A stretch of 64,000 nt of DNA. Origin: Eremomyces bilateralis CBS 781.70 (lineage: Eukaryota; Ascomycota; Dothideomycetes; Eremomycetales; Eremomycetaceae). Location: the NCBI RefSeq assembly GCF_010015585.1, contig NW_022985081.1:357995-421994 (forward strand), in the 5' to 3' direction. Under the pieces are notes generated by a model. It was not told the origin of the DNA. It ran no database searches and worked only from the letters and a program-made list of their open reading frames with translations. The translations under genes and the position numbers were made by a program. Positions 22,871 to 35,396 of this stretch are shown piece by piece (within the stretch, counting starts at the first letter, position 1; every line of letters starts with the position of its first letter).

Positions 22871-24658
22871 ATGTCGGATGAGGACTTCATGCAAGATTCG
22901 GGGGAGGAGGAGTAGGCTCTCCGATCAGATTCTCTTGACCAAGCTAATACCTTACAGATATGACTTCGAATACGAAGATGACGATGACGAGCAAGGTGGC
23001 GATGTCGGGATCGAGAACAAGTACTACAACGCCAAGCAGATGAAGGTCGATAATCCAGAGGAAGCCATCGATGAGTTTCTTGGAGTCCCGGCCCTGGAGG
23101 AGGAGAAGGGAGACTGGTAATGTTGACATATGATAGCCCCATGGGACTCTGCTGACATTTATTTTGACTAGGGGATTCAAAGGTTTAAAGCAGGCTATCA
23201 AGCTCGAATTCAAGTTGAAGCGATATGCCGCGGTACGGACACGGGACGGACCACAAACGAGGACATATTCTGACAAGTACCAGGCGATCGAGCACTACCA
23301 AGAACTCCTTACCTACGTAAAATCGGCCGTGACAAGAAATTACTCCGAAAAGTCGATCAACAACATGCTTGATTTCATCGAGAAGGCGGCGGAAGACAAA
23401 ACGGCCTACGAATGCATGGAGAAGTTCTACTCACTCACCCTCGAATCATTCCAGAGTACCAACAACGAGAGACTATGGCTGAAGACCAACATTAAGCTTG
23501 CTAGGCTCTGGCTAGATCGCAAGGATTACCTACCACTTACCAGCAAGCTGCGTGAACTTCACAAAGCTTGTCAAAGAGAGGATGGCTCAGACGACCCAAG
23601 TAAGGGGACTTATTCCCTCGAAGTCTATGCCTTGGAAATTCTGATGTATGCCGAAACAAGGAACAACAAGCGGTTGAAGGTGGGTGGTTGCGGCTCGACA
23701 ACGCCTGATTTATCATACTGATCTCTCGTTCAGGCACTGTACCAGCGTGCATTACGCGTCAAGTCTGCCGTGCCCCATCCGAAAATTATGGGCATTATTC
23801 GGGAATGCGGAGGCAAGATGCACATGAGTGAAGGTAAGCGTCGCATGGCTGAAAGCGCCAAAATAGGTTCGATGACTAACCGGACCAGAAAACTGGAACG
23901 AGGCCCAAAGCGATTTCTTTGAAAGCTTCCGGAATTACGATGAGGCTGGCTCCTTGCAGCGGATCCAGGTCCTCAAGTATTTGTTGCTGAGCACAATGCT
24001 AATGGGCAGCAATATCAACCCTTTCGATTCTCAGGAAACCAAGCCATACAGGAACGATCCACGCATCCAATCAATGACCGATCTGGTGGACGCATATCAG
24101 CGAGACGACATGCACGGCTACGAGAAGATCCTTCAAACCAACAAAGATGATCTGCTTGGTGATCCCTTCATCGCCGAGAATATCGATTCGGTGACACGGG
24201 ACATGCGGACAAAGGCAGTCTCCAAGCTAGTGGCGCCATACACGCGATTCACCCTCTCGTTCATTTCTAAGACTCTCAATATTTCACTTTCCGAAGTCCA
24301 AGATATCGTTGCAGTGTTGATAGTCGAGAACAAGCTACGCGGGAAGATCAACCAGCCGGAGGGAACTGTGGAGATCCAGAGCACTGCAGATGCGGATCGG
24401 GTTCAAGCAATGCAGAATTGGACGAGCGCTGTTGAAGGGCTCTGGAACACCGTGCTAAATGAAAGCGACGGTTTCAAGAGCGAAGAATCTTCGTATGGTG
24501 GTACGGGAACGCGAGACAGCCAAGGCTCCCCTTCGAACCAAGCAGCTCTCAAGAGAATGTTTGGTGGAGGTCGTGGTGGCCGGCATGGCCAACAAAGGGG
24601 AGCTTTATCGAGGGGAGGCGGCTTCGGAAAGCTAGGAATCATGGGCCAAGGATCATGA
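22871..24658 (+). CDS. csnB: COP9 signalosome subunit 2
   Basis: CSN2 is a scaffold subunit of the COP9 signalosome, which removes Nedd8 from cullins and, in filamentous fungi, links light and development. Six exons: 22871-22911, 22958-23116, 23172-23232, 23284-23679, 23734-23833, 23889-24658, giving 508 residues. Key blocks are [13 protein letters not shown] with an acidic start, [78 protein letters not shown] and [20 protein letters not shown]. The PCI/winged-helix region follows. The intron at 23233-23283 is only 51 nt, divisible by three and free of in-frame stops; I removed it because the join [16 protein letters not shown] fits the family. The last ~45 residues are a Gly/Arg-rich extension ([13 protein letters not shown]). 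Confidence 0.95.
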
Positions 24659-26125
24659 TGAGACTGACACAGCAAGAGGTCAGGAATTGCGGTGTCTCGC
24701 GGATCCGATACGGCCTTCCCCGTCAATACGCATCTGGATGGATGTGGCTCTTGAGGCGCGTTAAACGGACCACTCGGACTCGTCTTGCCCTATCCCCCGG
24801 TTACAAGAATATGTGGGCGTGATCGGCTTTAATGGTTTGACAGGATGATCCTGCCGGCCGCAACGGAAACGGGCAATATCACCTTGCTCGTGTCACACTG
24901 ATTCGGACCGTTTCCCACTCAACCGTCCTCATCGACCACGCCCCACGCCTCACTCACCTTCCCCAAATTCATTCGATTCCCTTCGCCCAGCTCCCGTGTT
25001 TTCATTCAGTCTGACACCATCAACTTGAACTCCCCCCTAACATCCCCATCCACGACCCGTCGCACAAGATCGAAGAGGATTTGATTGCCCTCCAGGATCC
25101 CTTCCATCGAGCATTCCGTCCTCACACCCTGTTCTCTTCGATCGAGTTTCGGACTTGCTCACACCGCAAGTAAGCACCTTTTGTGCTCGTCTCGTTCGCC
25201 ACTCTCTCCTTCTCCGTCCGCAAATGTCTCACCAGACACCAGGTCCGCATACGAGCTTGGACGCCACAGTTGTTCAGCGCGATTTGAGTTAATAGGGAGG
25301 GTTGAGTGGACCATGGCGCCGGGATCGGGGCTCACGCACGAGGAAGAGGGATTGGCGATCCCCCGCCCAACGATTTCACCAGAGTCAGGCCCGTCAAAAC
25401 TTGGCTTCCACGAGAAATGCCCTATAAATATGTGTTAATGACATGGAATCCCCGCCTTTGTACATCTAAGGAATGGGATTGTAACGAGGAACGAAACCAA
25501 TGATGACGTCTATGACCAAACCACTGATGAGTCTATCAAGAAGGGCATATGGTCTCGACGCTGAAAGAGAATAGTCTGGATTTGCCACGCCGTTTCAAGG
25601 AATGTTCTCCGGTGCCCATGAGTCCTCATCTCCTGTCTTTCGAACACCTTCAGCAGAACCTAGTTCGCCACCTCATGCTGTCTTCCCCAACCCACGCCTT
25701 TTCTGCGGAGCAGCATCACCTGCAGTCAGGAGTTCGGACTCGACCATGTGGTATTCCGATCTCGATGGTGCGGTATGCTTAACTGCTGTTCGGTATCGCA
25801 CTCGCCCATGTCTCCGTTGTCACAGTCATGGCCCAAACGTCCGAATCCCCTATCCTCAGCCCACCAGCCGTTCTTGATCCCCTGATCTTGGAACGTCCGG
25901 GCCCAAGCTTGCCAGATGTGCTCATCTGCGTGTCTGATGTACCTGATGTACCGGAAATAGTTTTGGTCGGCATCTCGCGTCACCGGCGCCTCCCGTGTAC
26001 AATATCGCCAAGCGGCTCTGCTTTGGGCAAGTACAGTACATTTCATGAGAGGCCCACCACCTGGTCCGCTGCACGGTCGTTTTTGTTGCACTTATCTGTT
26101 CTCATTATCCAGTGAATATGCGCCA

Positions 26126-26150
26126 GATACGTACTACACCGGTACGTATC
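26126..26150. repeat. Perfect inverted repeat, 8-bp arms
   Basis: GATACGTA, a 9-nt spacer, then TACGTATC. It lies in the middle of the 6.3-kb gene desert. It could be a dimeric factor site or simply chance. Confidence 0.4.
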
Positions 26151-29131
26151 GACACATGCCGATCACCCAACCGCCACACAACTTGATCTTGACTTGACTA
26201 AAGCTCTGCCCCTGTTATTGTTGGCCCAAGTCAGCTGAATAATGGATTGGCCAGCCGATGAGCCGATCTATTGCATGTCACGGAACCTCCCAAGCAGACC
26301 TTGTAGAGAAGCGGCGACGCTGCGCAAGTCAGTTCCGGCAACTGCAGCACGGCATGCTGCGGCCCTGGACCAGAGCTCGATATCGAACCGGGATCCGCAT
26401 GATGTTCGACATGGATTCTGATGCATCCTGCTCCGAAAGTGACTGCTCACATTTGGAGTTCCCTGTTCGTGTCGCAGCCGAGACACACCCCTCTCCGGAC
26501 ATTTCTGTCCAGACAGCTCGGAAAGTTGTTATTAGAATGGAGGAATGCTCCTTGAACTCCATCAGATGTGTTCGGAGCGTCGCAAGCTTCGAATCATTTC
26601 TCTAAGCGGAGTCCTCGGTGCAAGTCATAAATCACCTCGGTATTATATGAGAGTTCAGTATGAACCGTTGTCAAACGCAGCTTAACTCCCCTCCATCTCA
26701 ATAGCGCCCAAGACAACATCTCTAGAAAAACATGCCCACGTCTCATGTCAAGAACAAGTCGCTTCTCCTCTTCGGCTGACGTGACCTCGCTCCCCCCAAT
26801 CTCCCCTTCAGCGACTAAGTCCAATGACCGTCCCCTTTCTTTTTTCTTTGGCTGCTCTTCCCCGCTTCCCCGAGCGCCATTGCAAAGCTTGGCAATGAGT
26901 TCGTCTCCGCCCAGGCGGGCAGATCGACAGGGCAACATTCCTTTTGACGGTCGAGGTGCACCATTGAGCACCTCTGGAACGAGTTGCGCGTTTGGCACGT
27001 ACGAATCGCATGGCTCTCTCAACGAGAAGCACGCCGACGGAGGCCGCGCAGAATCACTGGACGAGAGCGGATACGCGACATGTGGGTGAGCATGGTCGTC
27101 ACGGATGCCTACAGTATGAGGAATGCGTGACTAGACTCAGTAGAATGCGAGATCGGGAGATCGGGAGACCAATTCTCGTGATCGTTGTCATGGTTACTCG
27201 TGAGGAGGTGTCCACGCATAGCGGCAGTCGTTCCATGTGAGATGCGATTTAAGGTTGTAATCCAATCAGTCAGATGACTGTAGAACAACCTCGCGTGCCA
27301 CCAGTGGCTATCTTGGGTAACAGGATCAGGCTTGAAAGCAGCATGAAGCTGACGAAATAACAATTCGGAATTGGTAAAATGGTACTGAACCCAACCGCTC
27401 CTGTCGTTCCTTGGGTATTCGAAAAGATCCGTAGTCATGTTCTCCCAAGGTCATGTTCTTCCCGCAGCTTTGCTTCTTCTTCCTCGCTTCTGCACCTCTC
27501 CAGCAGTGTGGCACCCATCATGCAAGTGATGGGATGGTTGGATCCCGATCATCACTTCCATCGGACGCCTCACATTAATCCATCTGCACGAATCCCTACT
27601 TGTGCGCCACCAACAATGCCAGGCCGTTCGACCAGTGAGATCGCGATAAAACGGTTCATGGGTTGCGAAAGATCCTAGATTCTTGAAGTCCATCTCTCCT
27701 GCCCGAACCGCGTCTTGTTGCCTCTGATACTGGGTTGTGGGTTGAGGGACTCAAAGTCAAGGCAAGAGCAAAGTTGGGACTGGTTTGATCCCAGCGAGGC
27801 GAGGCGGGTGGCTACAGACGAGCTGCATGATATCCGCCGAGGATTGCCACAAGATTAGGAATGCCTCCAAGGGCAGATGTATCCCGTTCCATCCTCTGAG
27901 GAGTTTGTGACGTTTTTTATTGTTTCAGCTCTGATGAAGTACTGGCAACAGTGAGGCTAGACTGCTAGGCTGCTAGTTAGACTGCCGGAGCGAGCTCCTA
28001 GCCACTCTTTCTAGTCTTTGTTTCCACTTCCTATCAAAGAAGCTTGACACCAGCTGGAGCCTGCGACGGAGAAAATTACAGATATTCGGAGAATTGATTT
28101 GACATGCCGGGATCTGAGCAATACCACTCTCTTTGATACCGATGGCTTGCCATGGAGGCGCGTACCTTGCTTCGTGTTCTTGTTTTGGAAGCCATTGTAC
28201 CAGCAATGGCGTCTCATGGGATTTGATTTCTTCGAGTGATGGTATTTGAGCCTCCTATGGCTCCCGCACGGTGAAACGGGCCATTTCAGGTACTGGTACA
28301 ATCAGTGGATGAAGAGATAAAGCGAAACGCCTCATGATCTAGTCATCCGTCGCAGGGTTCATATCATTTGACGGATGCTCAGATGTATCCTCGTAACCAA
28401 TCCTTTTCTTATGGATGGTCTCCTGTCATCCTGTCCCGTGCGACGACAAGACCCCGGCTGTTTCGAACCGAGTCAGGAGAGGATGTGGGGTGAATGTCGT
28501 CGCCGGTAAGGAGCGATCGCAATGGATCCTGAGCCGGAGATCCCGTTCCGATGGAGCCCAGGCGTTCGGCTGCGACAGATCGAGAGTCGAAGTGGATCAT
28601 GGCTGGAAGCAGAGATCCTGATTTCTGCAGTACATATCTGAATTCTCCACGCCGTCATCAGCCCAGATGTCTGGGCTGCAAGCGAGATGTATTGGACGTC
28701 TCGGTTACTCCCAGGATCGATAGTCCTATAGACCGTACCTGACCAAACCAGAGAAGGCGAATCGGAGCGCTGGAGAGGACGTCGCCCGATCGCGGATGTC
28801 AGATAATACATCCAATGTGATAGGCAGTTGGGAATATGGAATTGGTACGCCACTTTGTGCAGCAAGGACCTTGTTTCTGTGCCTCGCCAGCTGCACCGAT
28901 GCCGACTGGCTTTCCTCTCATGGAGTCGTCACAATCGGTCTCGTTTTCTGGCTCTGTACTGCCTCCCCGGATCATCTGCAATTACACACCATTTCTAATA
29001 ACCCATACTGTCGTTGTCGCATTTCCAAGGCGCTGTGTATCTTCGGTGTCGTCCCAGCTTCCCTGCGCCGTCCATCCCCCTCCTTGACTCCTTCGATGGA
29101 ATCCCTTCATCGAAAAAGTAAGTAAGTCCCT

Positions 29132-29154
29132 AGGGTGGAGAACCTAGCCACCCT
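29132..29154. repeat. Small hairpin, AGGGTGG/CCACCCT
   Basis: Seven-base arms AGGGTGG and CCACCCT are separated by nine bases. A third copy of CCACCCT follows within about 30 bp. No gene adjoins it, so a terminator role is not supported. Confidence 0.35.
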
Positions 29155-29185
29155 CTATTTCGCTAAGGAATTCCACCCTATACCA

Positions 29186-29216
29186 GCGCCCCTTGAGAGC
29201 GCCCCTTGAGCGCCCC
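29186..29216. repeat. GC-rich direct repeat
   Basis: GCGCCCCTTGA occurs at 29186 and 29199, followed by a third partial GCGCCCC at 29210. Short tandem duplication in non-coding sequence. Confidence 0.4.
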
Positions 29217-30937
29217 AGGTGGCCCAAGGACCAAGGTATTGTACGCTCCGGCTGGGTCGCACAGAGTCTCTAGATTCGCCGCCCGCGCATATACTAAAGC
29301 AGCGGACGCCGGCGCAAGCAATGGAGGGAAAGAATGGTGACATAAACCTTTTCAGCGAGAGTTGAGCGAGGCGCTTTACTCGCTGCTGTGGAATAGCATT
29401 TGAAGCCAGCATTGGTCACAGGAATTGACGAGACGCATTACAATACCTGTCCGCATATACCGTTCATTGCAGCTCCTCGTGCCTAAGTACCTGGTGGGAT
29501 CGAACAAAAGGGCTAGAGGTCCGGCCGATCTTGTCGTTCTTCTTCCATCCCTTTGGGTCTGCTCTTATCCTGCGGTGATTTGCTGGTTGTGCAGCCGACT
29601 TATTGCAAGACCTGGTTCCTTATTACCTCCATTGAACCGATTAGTTTGTTTGATTCTGATCCTTCACAATTGCGAATAATTCGAACCCTCAAACTTTGTT
29701 GTATAAGAGGGAGGCCTTATCCTCGAGGCTCGATAGCACTATCCCGCTAGCTTGGGCAGTCTATCCTCGCGCTATTCGGTACCACCCGCCGCTACGACTG
29801 CCGCCGAATCTACCGTGGGAACCATTCGAATACCAATCAGCAATTCAATACGAGCGGATATCCGTGAATTGTGTAAATGCTGATAGCGGAAAAGATTTCT
29901 CAATTGACTATCGAACAAACGATCGAACCGTTGGCCAAGTGTCGAACAAGTGTTCCCGAATTTCGTGCTCGAAGGGACTGCATCACCATCGCTTGCTGTC
30001 CATTGATCGCCGCTGCGGCCATCACTAGACCTCGCACTAGAGCACCGTTCATCTCGCGAAGCTACCTTGCATAACGAATGCCCTGGCTGGCAGGATTCTA
30101 TTCGAAGATAAATGCTCAAGCAAGTACCCGTTGACAAACCGCGAAGGAACAGGAACGTATGCTGGATAAGCGAATCAGATTCGACAAACACGCGACCCCC
30201 TCAAGCATTCGAGCAACCAGGCCAAGGCCTGTGGATATTGACGAACCAAAACTCGACCTCATCTTCGTGGTGAACATCCGCTCCGGTCCTCGTGCGTTGT
30301 TCGGGGATTAGGACCACCTGGAGACGCCCACGCCATCAAGACCACACGGCGCCCCAGTATATCCCACGCTGGGCAGGCAGTTTGCGCGAGAATTGCAAGG
30401 GACCCCATCCCCGCTATTCCGCGGTCTATTGGCTCTTATTCCCACCCCGACGCAAGGAAACGTGAGCCTGCCACCGGCCTCTCAGTATCTCCACGTTTGA
30501 TGGGGACTGGAAGGCTGCTTGCTTGGACAGGGACAACAACTGCTCAGCCGTTGCAGTTCTGACAGAGGATATCATCGTGCCGGCCTAGCTGGGTCATCGC
30601 CACCGGGGTTTGTTGAATTGTCCAGTGTCCAGTGCAGGATAGGGCTTTTCGTTCCGTATTCTGTTGTCCTCGTTCACGACCACAATCGTGTGGTGCTGGG
30701 CGGACCTCGAGTGCTCCTCCCTTTCTCTCCGACCGTCTGTTGCATTGCTTGCATAAACCAACCTTTGTGCGGGCTCTTTGGAGTGGAGGGAGGATTATTT
30801 TGGATCAATTGGAGGAATTTATCGGTCGCAAAGACGGATTGATTGGAAATCGAAGATCAGCATTGCAGGACGCCGCTATACTGGAAGACTTGGAAGGGGA
30901 CAAGCAAATCGAGCTCCACGAAGCCAAAGGACAAACA

Positions 30938-33614
30938 ATGAGTCGACCGATGGTGCTTCCAACAGGATTTCATGTTCCAGTTCCTTCATATCATTTCCAT
31001 GATGTCGGATTCCCTCACGCTCCTCCATCGCAGCAACAATATCGACAGCGACAACTCTCATACGACCGTCACTCTCACACTGCTCCTGCACCAGCAGCAG
31101 TAGTAGCTCCCTCCTCACACTCCACCACCAACACACCAACCTCCACCTCCACCTCCGCCTCTCATGGTCTCGCACTCCCACTTCGTCAACACCATAATCA
31201 CCACCCTTTAACTGTTGCACAGCAACCTCCTCAACCCTCTCTCTCACATTCCCATTCCCACTCAATCCCTCAGCAGCACCATCCGCTCGCCGCGTCCACC
31301 ACTTCCGAGGATCTTCGCTCCGCATTTCATCCCGCGCCGATCCCGCAACAACCCCATCCTCACCAAGCTCCCCTCATCACCATGGCATTCGAGCCCTCCC
31401 AAGAGGAGATGGCTGAAATGCAGAAGCTCTCGAACGACTATGAACCCGAAGTCACGGTATGTTCTTTTCCATTCCTTGGTCCGGATTTCTTTTCCCCGTC
31501 ACTACGGTTTGCATGTTCCACAATCTGATCGCCTTGGGATGGTTATCCCCGCCGTACCCGTACCGTTGGAGTGAGCACCATTGGTCTCTGCATGCACTTT
31601 TACCCATGCATATTTATCAAGGGCCAATGTCGGCATGATGGAAGTTGCAGCGGATAGGTGCTAACGGTTGGTGAATTGTTAGGGTCCACTCGTCAGTGAG
31701 CTGCTACCGAGCAGTGCGATAACCACCGAATACGCAAATGCCGACCCGGTGTATCAGAGGAAGACGGCGGTATGTGGATCACACTCGGCCAAGCTTCAAT
31801 AATGGCCATGGGAACCCGCGACGGAACCGAAACTGACGGACTACTTTTTGCAGGCCCTACCGCACAAATATTCGCACTATCGGACATGCAGAGGGGACGG
31901 ACATTGCGGATGGAGAGGTAAGAATGCGCTTTCGGCAGGTGTGTTGTAAGTATAGCATGTTGACGATATCCTCTAGCTGTTGCATTTAGCTACTATGAAG
32001 CACTCTATAACACCGGCAACAAGAGCAAGTTCTACTCCGAAGAAGCGCGACTACGTTCCCTGGGGAATCTTTTGAACCAAGTTGGCTTTCCGGAACACCT
32101 CTACGAAGACTTTGCGATTGAAGCATTCCAACTGCTGCAAGAGACGGCGGTGGCCATGGAGAACAACGATGGTGGTGCGAAATTATTGGCCGCCTTTAAC
32201 GATGAGTCTCTATCCATGAGTATCATCACCTATCTGAAGGTATAGCTGCTGGCAATTTCGCATGCACCAGTCTATCTCGGCATCCCCGGTTTATCTCGTG
32301 ATATCAACTGACCACTCTATAGCTTCTTACTAGCGCGTATATCCAAACCCATCCGGACGAGTATTCCCCCTACATGAACCATGGGCAGAGTGTTCAGAAT
32401 TACTGCCAATCCTCAATTGAGCCGGTCATGTCTGAAATTGAACACGTTGGCATGAGCGCACTTGTCGAGGTGCTTGTCAAACCAGCCGGCATGGCAATGG
32501 AGATCCTCTATCTGGATCGCAGCCAAGGAGAGGAAGTCAACACGTACCGATGGGACCCCGTGGATGGCACAGGTATCACAGTGTCTGATCCGTCGACATT
32601 GCGTTTACTCTACAGGCCGTAAGTTCATTTTACGAACAAAGTTGCTTCTTGCCGTCGGCTCACCGAAATATAGCGGACACTACGACATCCTGTACAAGAT
32701 GGAGCCTCTACCTCAAAGCGCCATCGCCCAACCCCAACAGCAACCCCCTGTCTTCGTCGCCCTTGCCAACGCCATCGACTCCCACATTCCCCAAACGATC
32801 GGGTTCTCAGACTACGCCATTCCCGGCCTTTCCTTCGTCTCTCCACCCTCGCTCGGTTGGTCTTCGATGACCACATCCACACCTCTCTACCCATCGGCTC
32901 AATCTCCTTGCTACGACTTCGCACCCACCGCAACCCCAATCGCTGCCATCCCGGCGCCTGCACCGTCTTCCAACCTGGTGTCAATGCCACAACATCATGC
33001 AAACAGCAGCGGGAGCTCCGCCGAGGTCGGCAGCCACGTGCATACTCACGGACACTCGGAGATCCATGCCGACCTCAACGCCCATGGCTCAACACACACT
33101 CACGCACTGGCCCACTCGCAATCGCACTCTTCCCACCCCCACACCACTACTTACGCGCACACGCCCGCAACGATGGCGCTACCGCCCGATTTCTTAGTGT
33201 CCGGCATGCAACCCGAGATCCCGCAAACCCCGCCTGTCGGCCTATCGTTGGGTACCCCATCAGGTCTAGCGATTGACCGCGGAGGACCGTTCAGACCCTC
33301 GGCCTGGGAGCTAAAGCCAAACTTTTCTGCGGCAGGGTTGGGCGGTGTGCCACTCCAAACGGCAATTTTCAGAAAGTGAGTCGTCTGTCATCTTCGTTAT
33401 TTCATACTCAAATAGGCAACCGAGAATCGCTATCCCCAATTTGTAATTTTCCTGGAGACGCATGACGCAGGGAGGTTTGCTAATGCGTGTCAATTTCTGT
33501 AGTTCACATTACAACACCGCCCACTTCAACAACCCAGACTTCCAACCGGAAGAATGGAGCCCCGAGACGGAACTCCCTGTCCACGAACGGCCTCGCAAAA
33601 AATCAGCGCATTAG
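30938..33614 (+). CDS. Otubain-type deubiquitinase (peptidase C65)
   Basis: Cysteine protease expected to remove ubiquitin from proteins, related to OTUB1. Seven exons: 30938-31456, 31683-31769, 31854-31917, 31977-32239, 32323-32618, 32674-33375, 33503-33614; 680 residues. The catalytic cysteine is in RGDGHCGWRAVAFSYYEAL (Cys about residue 219, with Asp three before it), and the catalytic histidine is in GHYDILYK (about residue 412). Two extensions are unusual: a Gln/His/Ser/Pro-rich N-terminal region of about 150 residues, and a tail of ~260 residues with a His-rich tract at about residues 530-575 (HVHTHGHSEIH and THTHALAHSQSH). The end HYNTAHFNNPDFQPEEW looks conserved. Start chosen at 30938 (context AACAATGA); Met149 at 31382, just before the conserved domain, is an alternative start that would give a normal-sized N-terminus. 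Confidence 0.9.
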
Positions 33615-35396
33615 CACGTCGTGCTGTGCGCTGCAGCGTCGCTCGATACACCGACGTTGCTGTTGCGTCCGATGTGGGGGACGCATGGAAAAATTTCACT
33701 GTTGGCATCAATTGAATCGACCATCCCTTCGCACCATCCTTGTCTTTGCATCGCATGCATTCTCGACGATCCAACAAAGGTAGCGAATTACTTATCTCAA
33801 TTCGATCGGCCGGATAATTACGTTTTTAATGTCTCCGGCACTCCTAGTCTCCTTTTCTGGTTAGCCCCGAAGTCCCGCACCCGCCTGCTCGGTACGTCCC
33901 GCGTTCCCGCAACCGCCTCTGCCGCCGGACGCACACACCACCTCCGCAGCGCCGCGTGTCGGAGATCAAGCAATTTCATTTTTCCGGTTTAATATGGGAT
34001 CTGGTTTTGGCCGTGGTTTTGGCCGTGGTTTTGGCCGTTGTTTTGTTTCTGCAATGTTCAATGTCGGTGACCCGAGTGGTTGGGTCGCGACGTTGTTTGG
34101 TCTCGTCGCAGCCAATCCGGGATGACCACGACCACCGACAGACTACATAGCGTGCTCAACGACAGCAAGACACGGAACACTTCTCCGTTATGATGTGACC
34201 ATTGGACATATCACAGTCCCACATAATCGGCCAACGGTTACAGGTGGTTAATTCGTCAGCGGTCGGCGATCTGATAACATAAGGCAATAATTCACGAGAC
34301 GGGACCAAGATCTGATCCATTGGAGAGGGTCATGGCGGAAAACCACGGGACGGCTCGAGGGACGGTGCAGCACGCATGTAATTGGGCGACACCGAGCGAA
34401 CGGTTGCGATCGACGAGAGCGCATGTCGACGTGGAACTGAACATGTGGACGACGCCTGGTCCTTTCCCTCCACTGGTTCGATTTGCACATCCTTTCGTAT
34501 CTCTCCTATTTTCTCTTGTTCTTCCAATTCCAAAGATTGTTTCGAGGCGACACCGCCAACACGAGGCAATACCTAACGGCTTTGGGGCGAGGAACGTCCG
34601 AACGAATTCCCTTTCGCACCTCTACTTCCCTTTCTTTTTCTACTTTGACCTCTCCATTATTCCTATGCGGATAGCGTCATCGGTTACTACACCTGTTCGG
34701 CTTTTAATCGCACTACTATCTCTTTCATGACGGTCAAACGATGGGCACAGCGATTTCTAGATCGCTTAAGGGGGCATACGTTCGGATAATCGGGGGGATT
34801 CTGCAACTTGGCACGAAGCGTGATACCCTAGAGGGACGAGAAGCCCACACGAAGAGATAGGAGATCAATGTCCGGATGGGAGGCAAAACCACCGCGATCC
34901 CCACGTTGTTACGCATTGACGAATTTCCTTATTTATTTTCCTCTTTTACCATTTCCCATTGTCTTTTACCCCCATCACGCTGCTATGCGTTCTGGAATAT
35001 ACTTATGGCACAGCATCATTAGCTTGGTTTCTGTTAATCACTGGATTTTTGTCTTTCTTTTCGCTACGTTTTCCTGGTATCGATGGACGCAAGCATCATT
35101 AAGAAGCACGCCACAGTCATGACTGGATGACCGAACAGAACTATGATCGAGGAATGAGACGATCGATGGAAGCTGGAATTAAAACGGGAGATAGGGTGAC
35201 GTGGTGACTAGGGAACCGGTAGCATCCTGGGCTTTCAGGCCTTTTCGGATTATGTAGTACTTAGCACTCTGAATGGGAGCCCTAGTCACCTCGATGTGCC
35301 GTGCATTGACATGAAGTCTGACCGATTCCCTGAAAACCCATCACCCTTAATGATTGCAGCAACGCTAGAGCTCTCCAAGGTAGACATGCGCAATCC
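33615..35396. other. Intergenic interval
   Basis: Lies between the convergent otubain and Rogdi-like genes. No coding sequence supported. Contains a 3 x 12-bp tandem repeat at 34003-34038 and T-rich stretches around 34470-34660. Confidence 0.5.
34003..34038 (+). repeat. Tandem repeat, 3 x 12 bp
   Basis: Three exact copies of GGTTTTGGCCGT. It lies about 390 bp past the otubain stop codon, probably outside the coding sequence. Confidence 0.8.

Larger units (their letters stand above)
24659..30937. other. Gene desert of 6.3 kb
   Basis: No protein I can recognise on either strand. It is not AT-rich, so it does not look like a RIP-mutated repeat. Open frames of 121-142 codons occur (minus 25726-26091, minus 26594-27022) but overlap open frames on the other strand and match no family I know. 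Structures seen: a pyrimidine-rich stretch at 24900-25170 ending in a donor-like CAAGTAAGC, a perfect 8-bp-stem hairpin at 26126-26150, a hairpin at 29132-29154 and a GC-rich direct repeat at 29186-29216. The last few hundred bases should be the otubain promoter and leader. Confidence 0.5.

Noticed and set aside
25726-26091. 121-codon minus-strand frame rich in Trp, Arg and Asp
   Set aside because: No recognisable motif; overlaps an equally long plus-strand frame. Not enough to call a gene.
26594-27089. Overlapping open frames on both strands (142 codons minus, 114 codons plus) in the desert
   Set aside because: They lie on the same DNA in opposite directions, match no family I know, and lack introns or a conserved start context. 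Neither is supported as a gene.
29683-29700. ATTCGAACCCT resembling a tRNA T-loop
   Set aside because: Flanks do not form a T-stem and no D-arm precedes it.
33956-34150. 64-codon frame with repeated hydrophobic VLAVVLAVV
   Set aside because: The hydrophobic run is a by-product of the 12-bp tandem repeat; the frame is short, lies past the otubain stop codon and has no homology I recognise.
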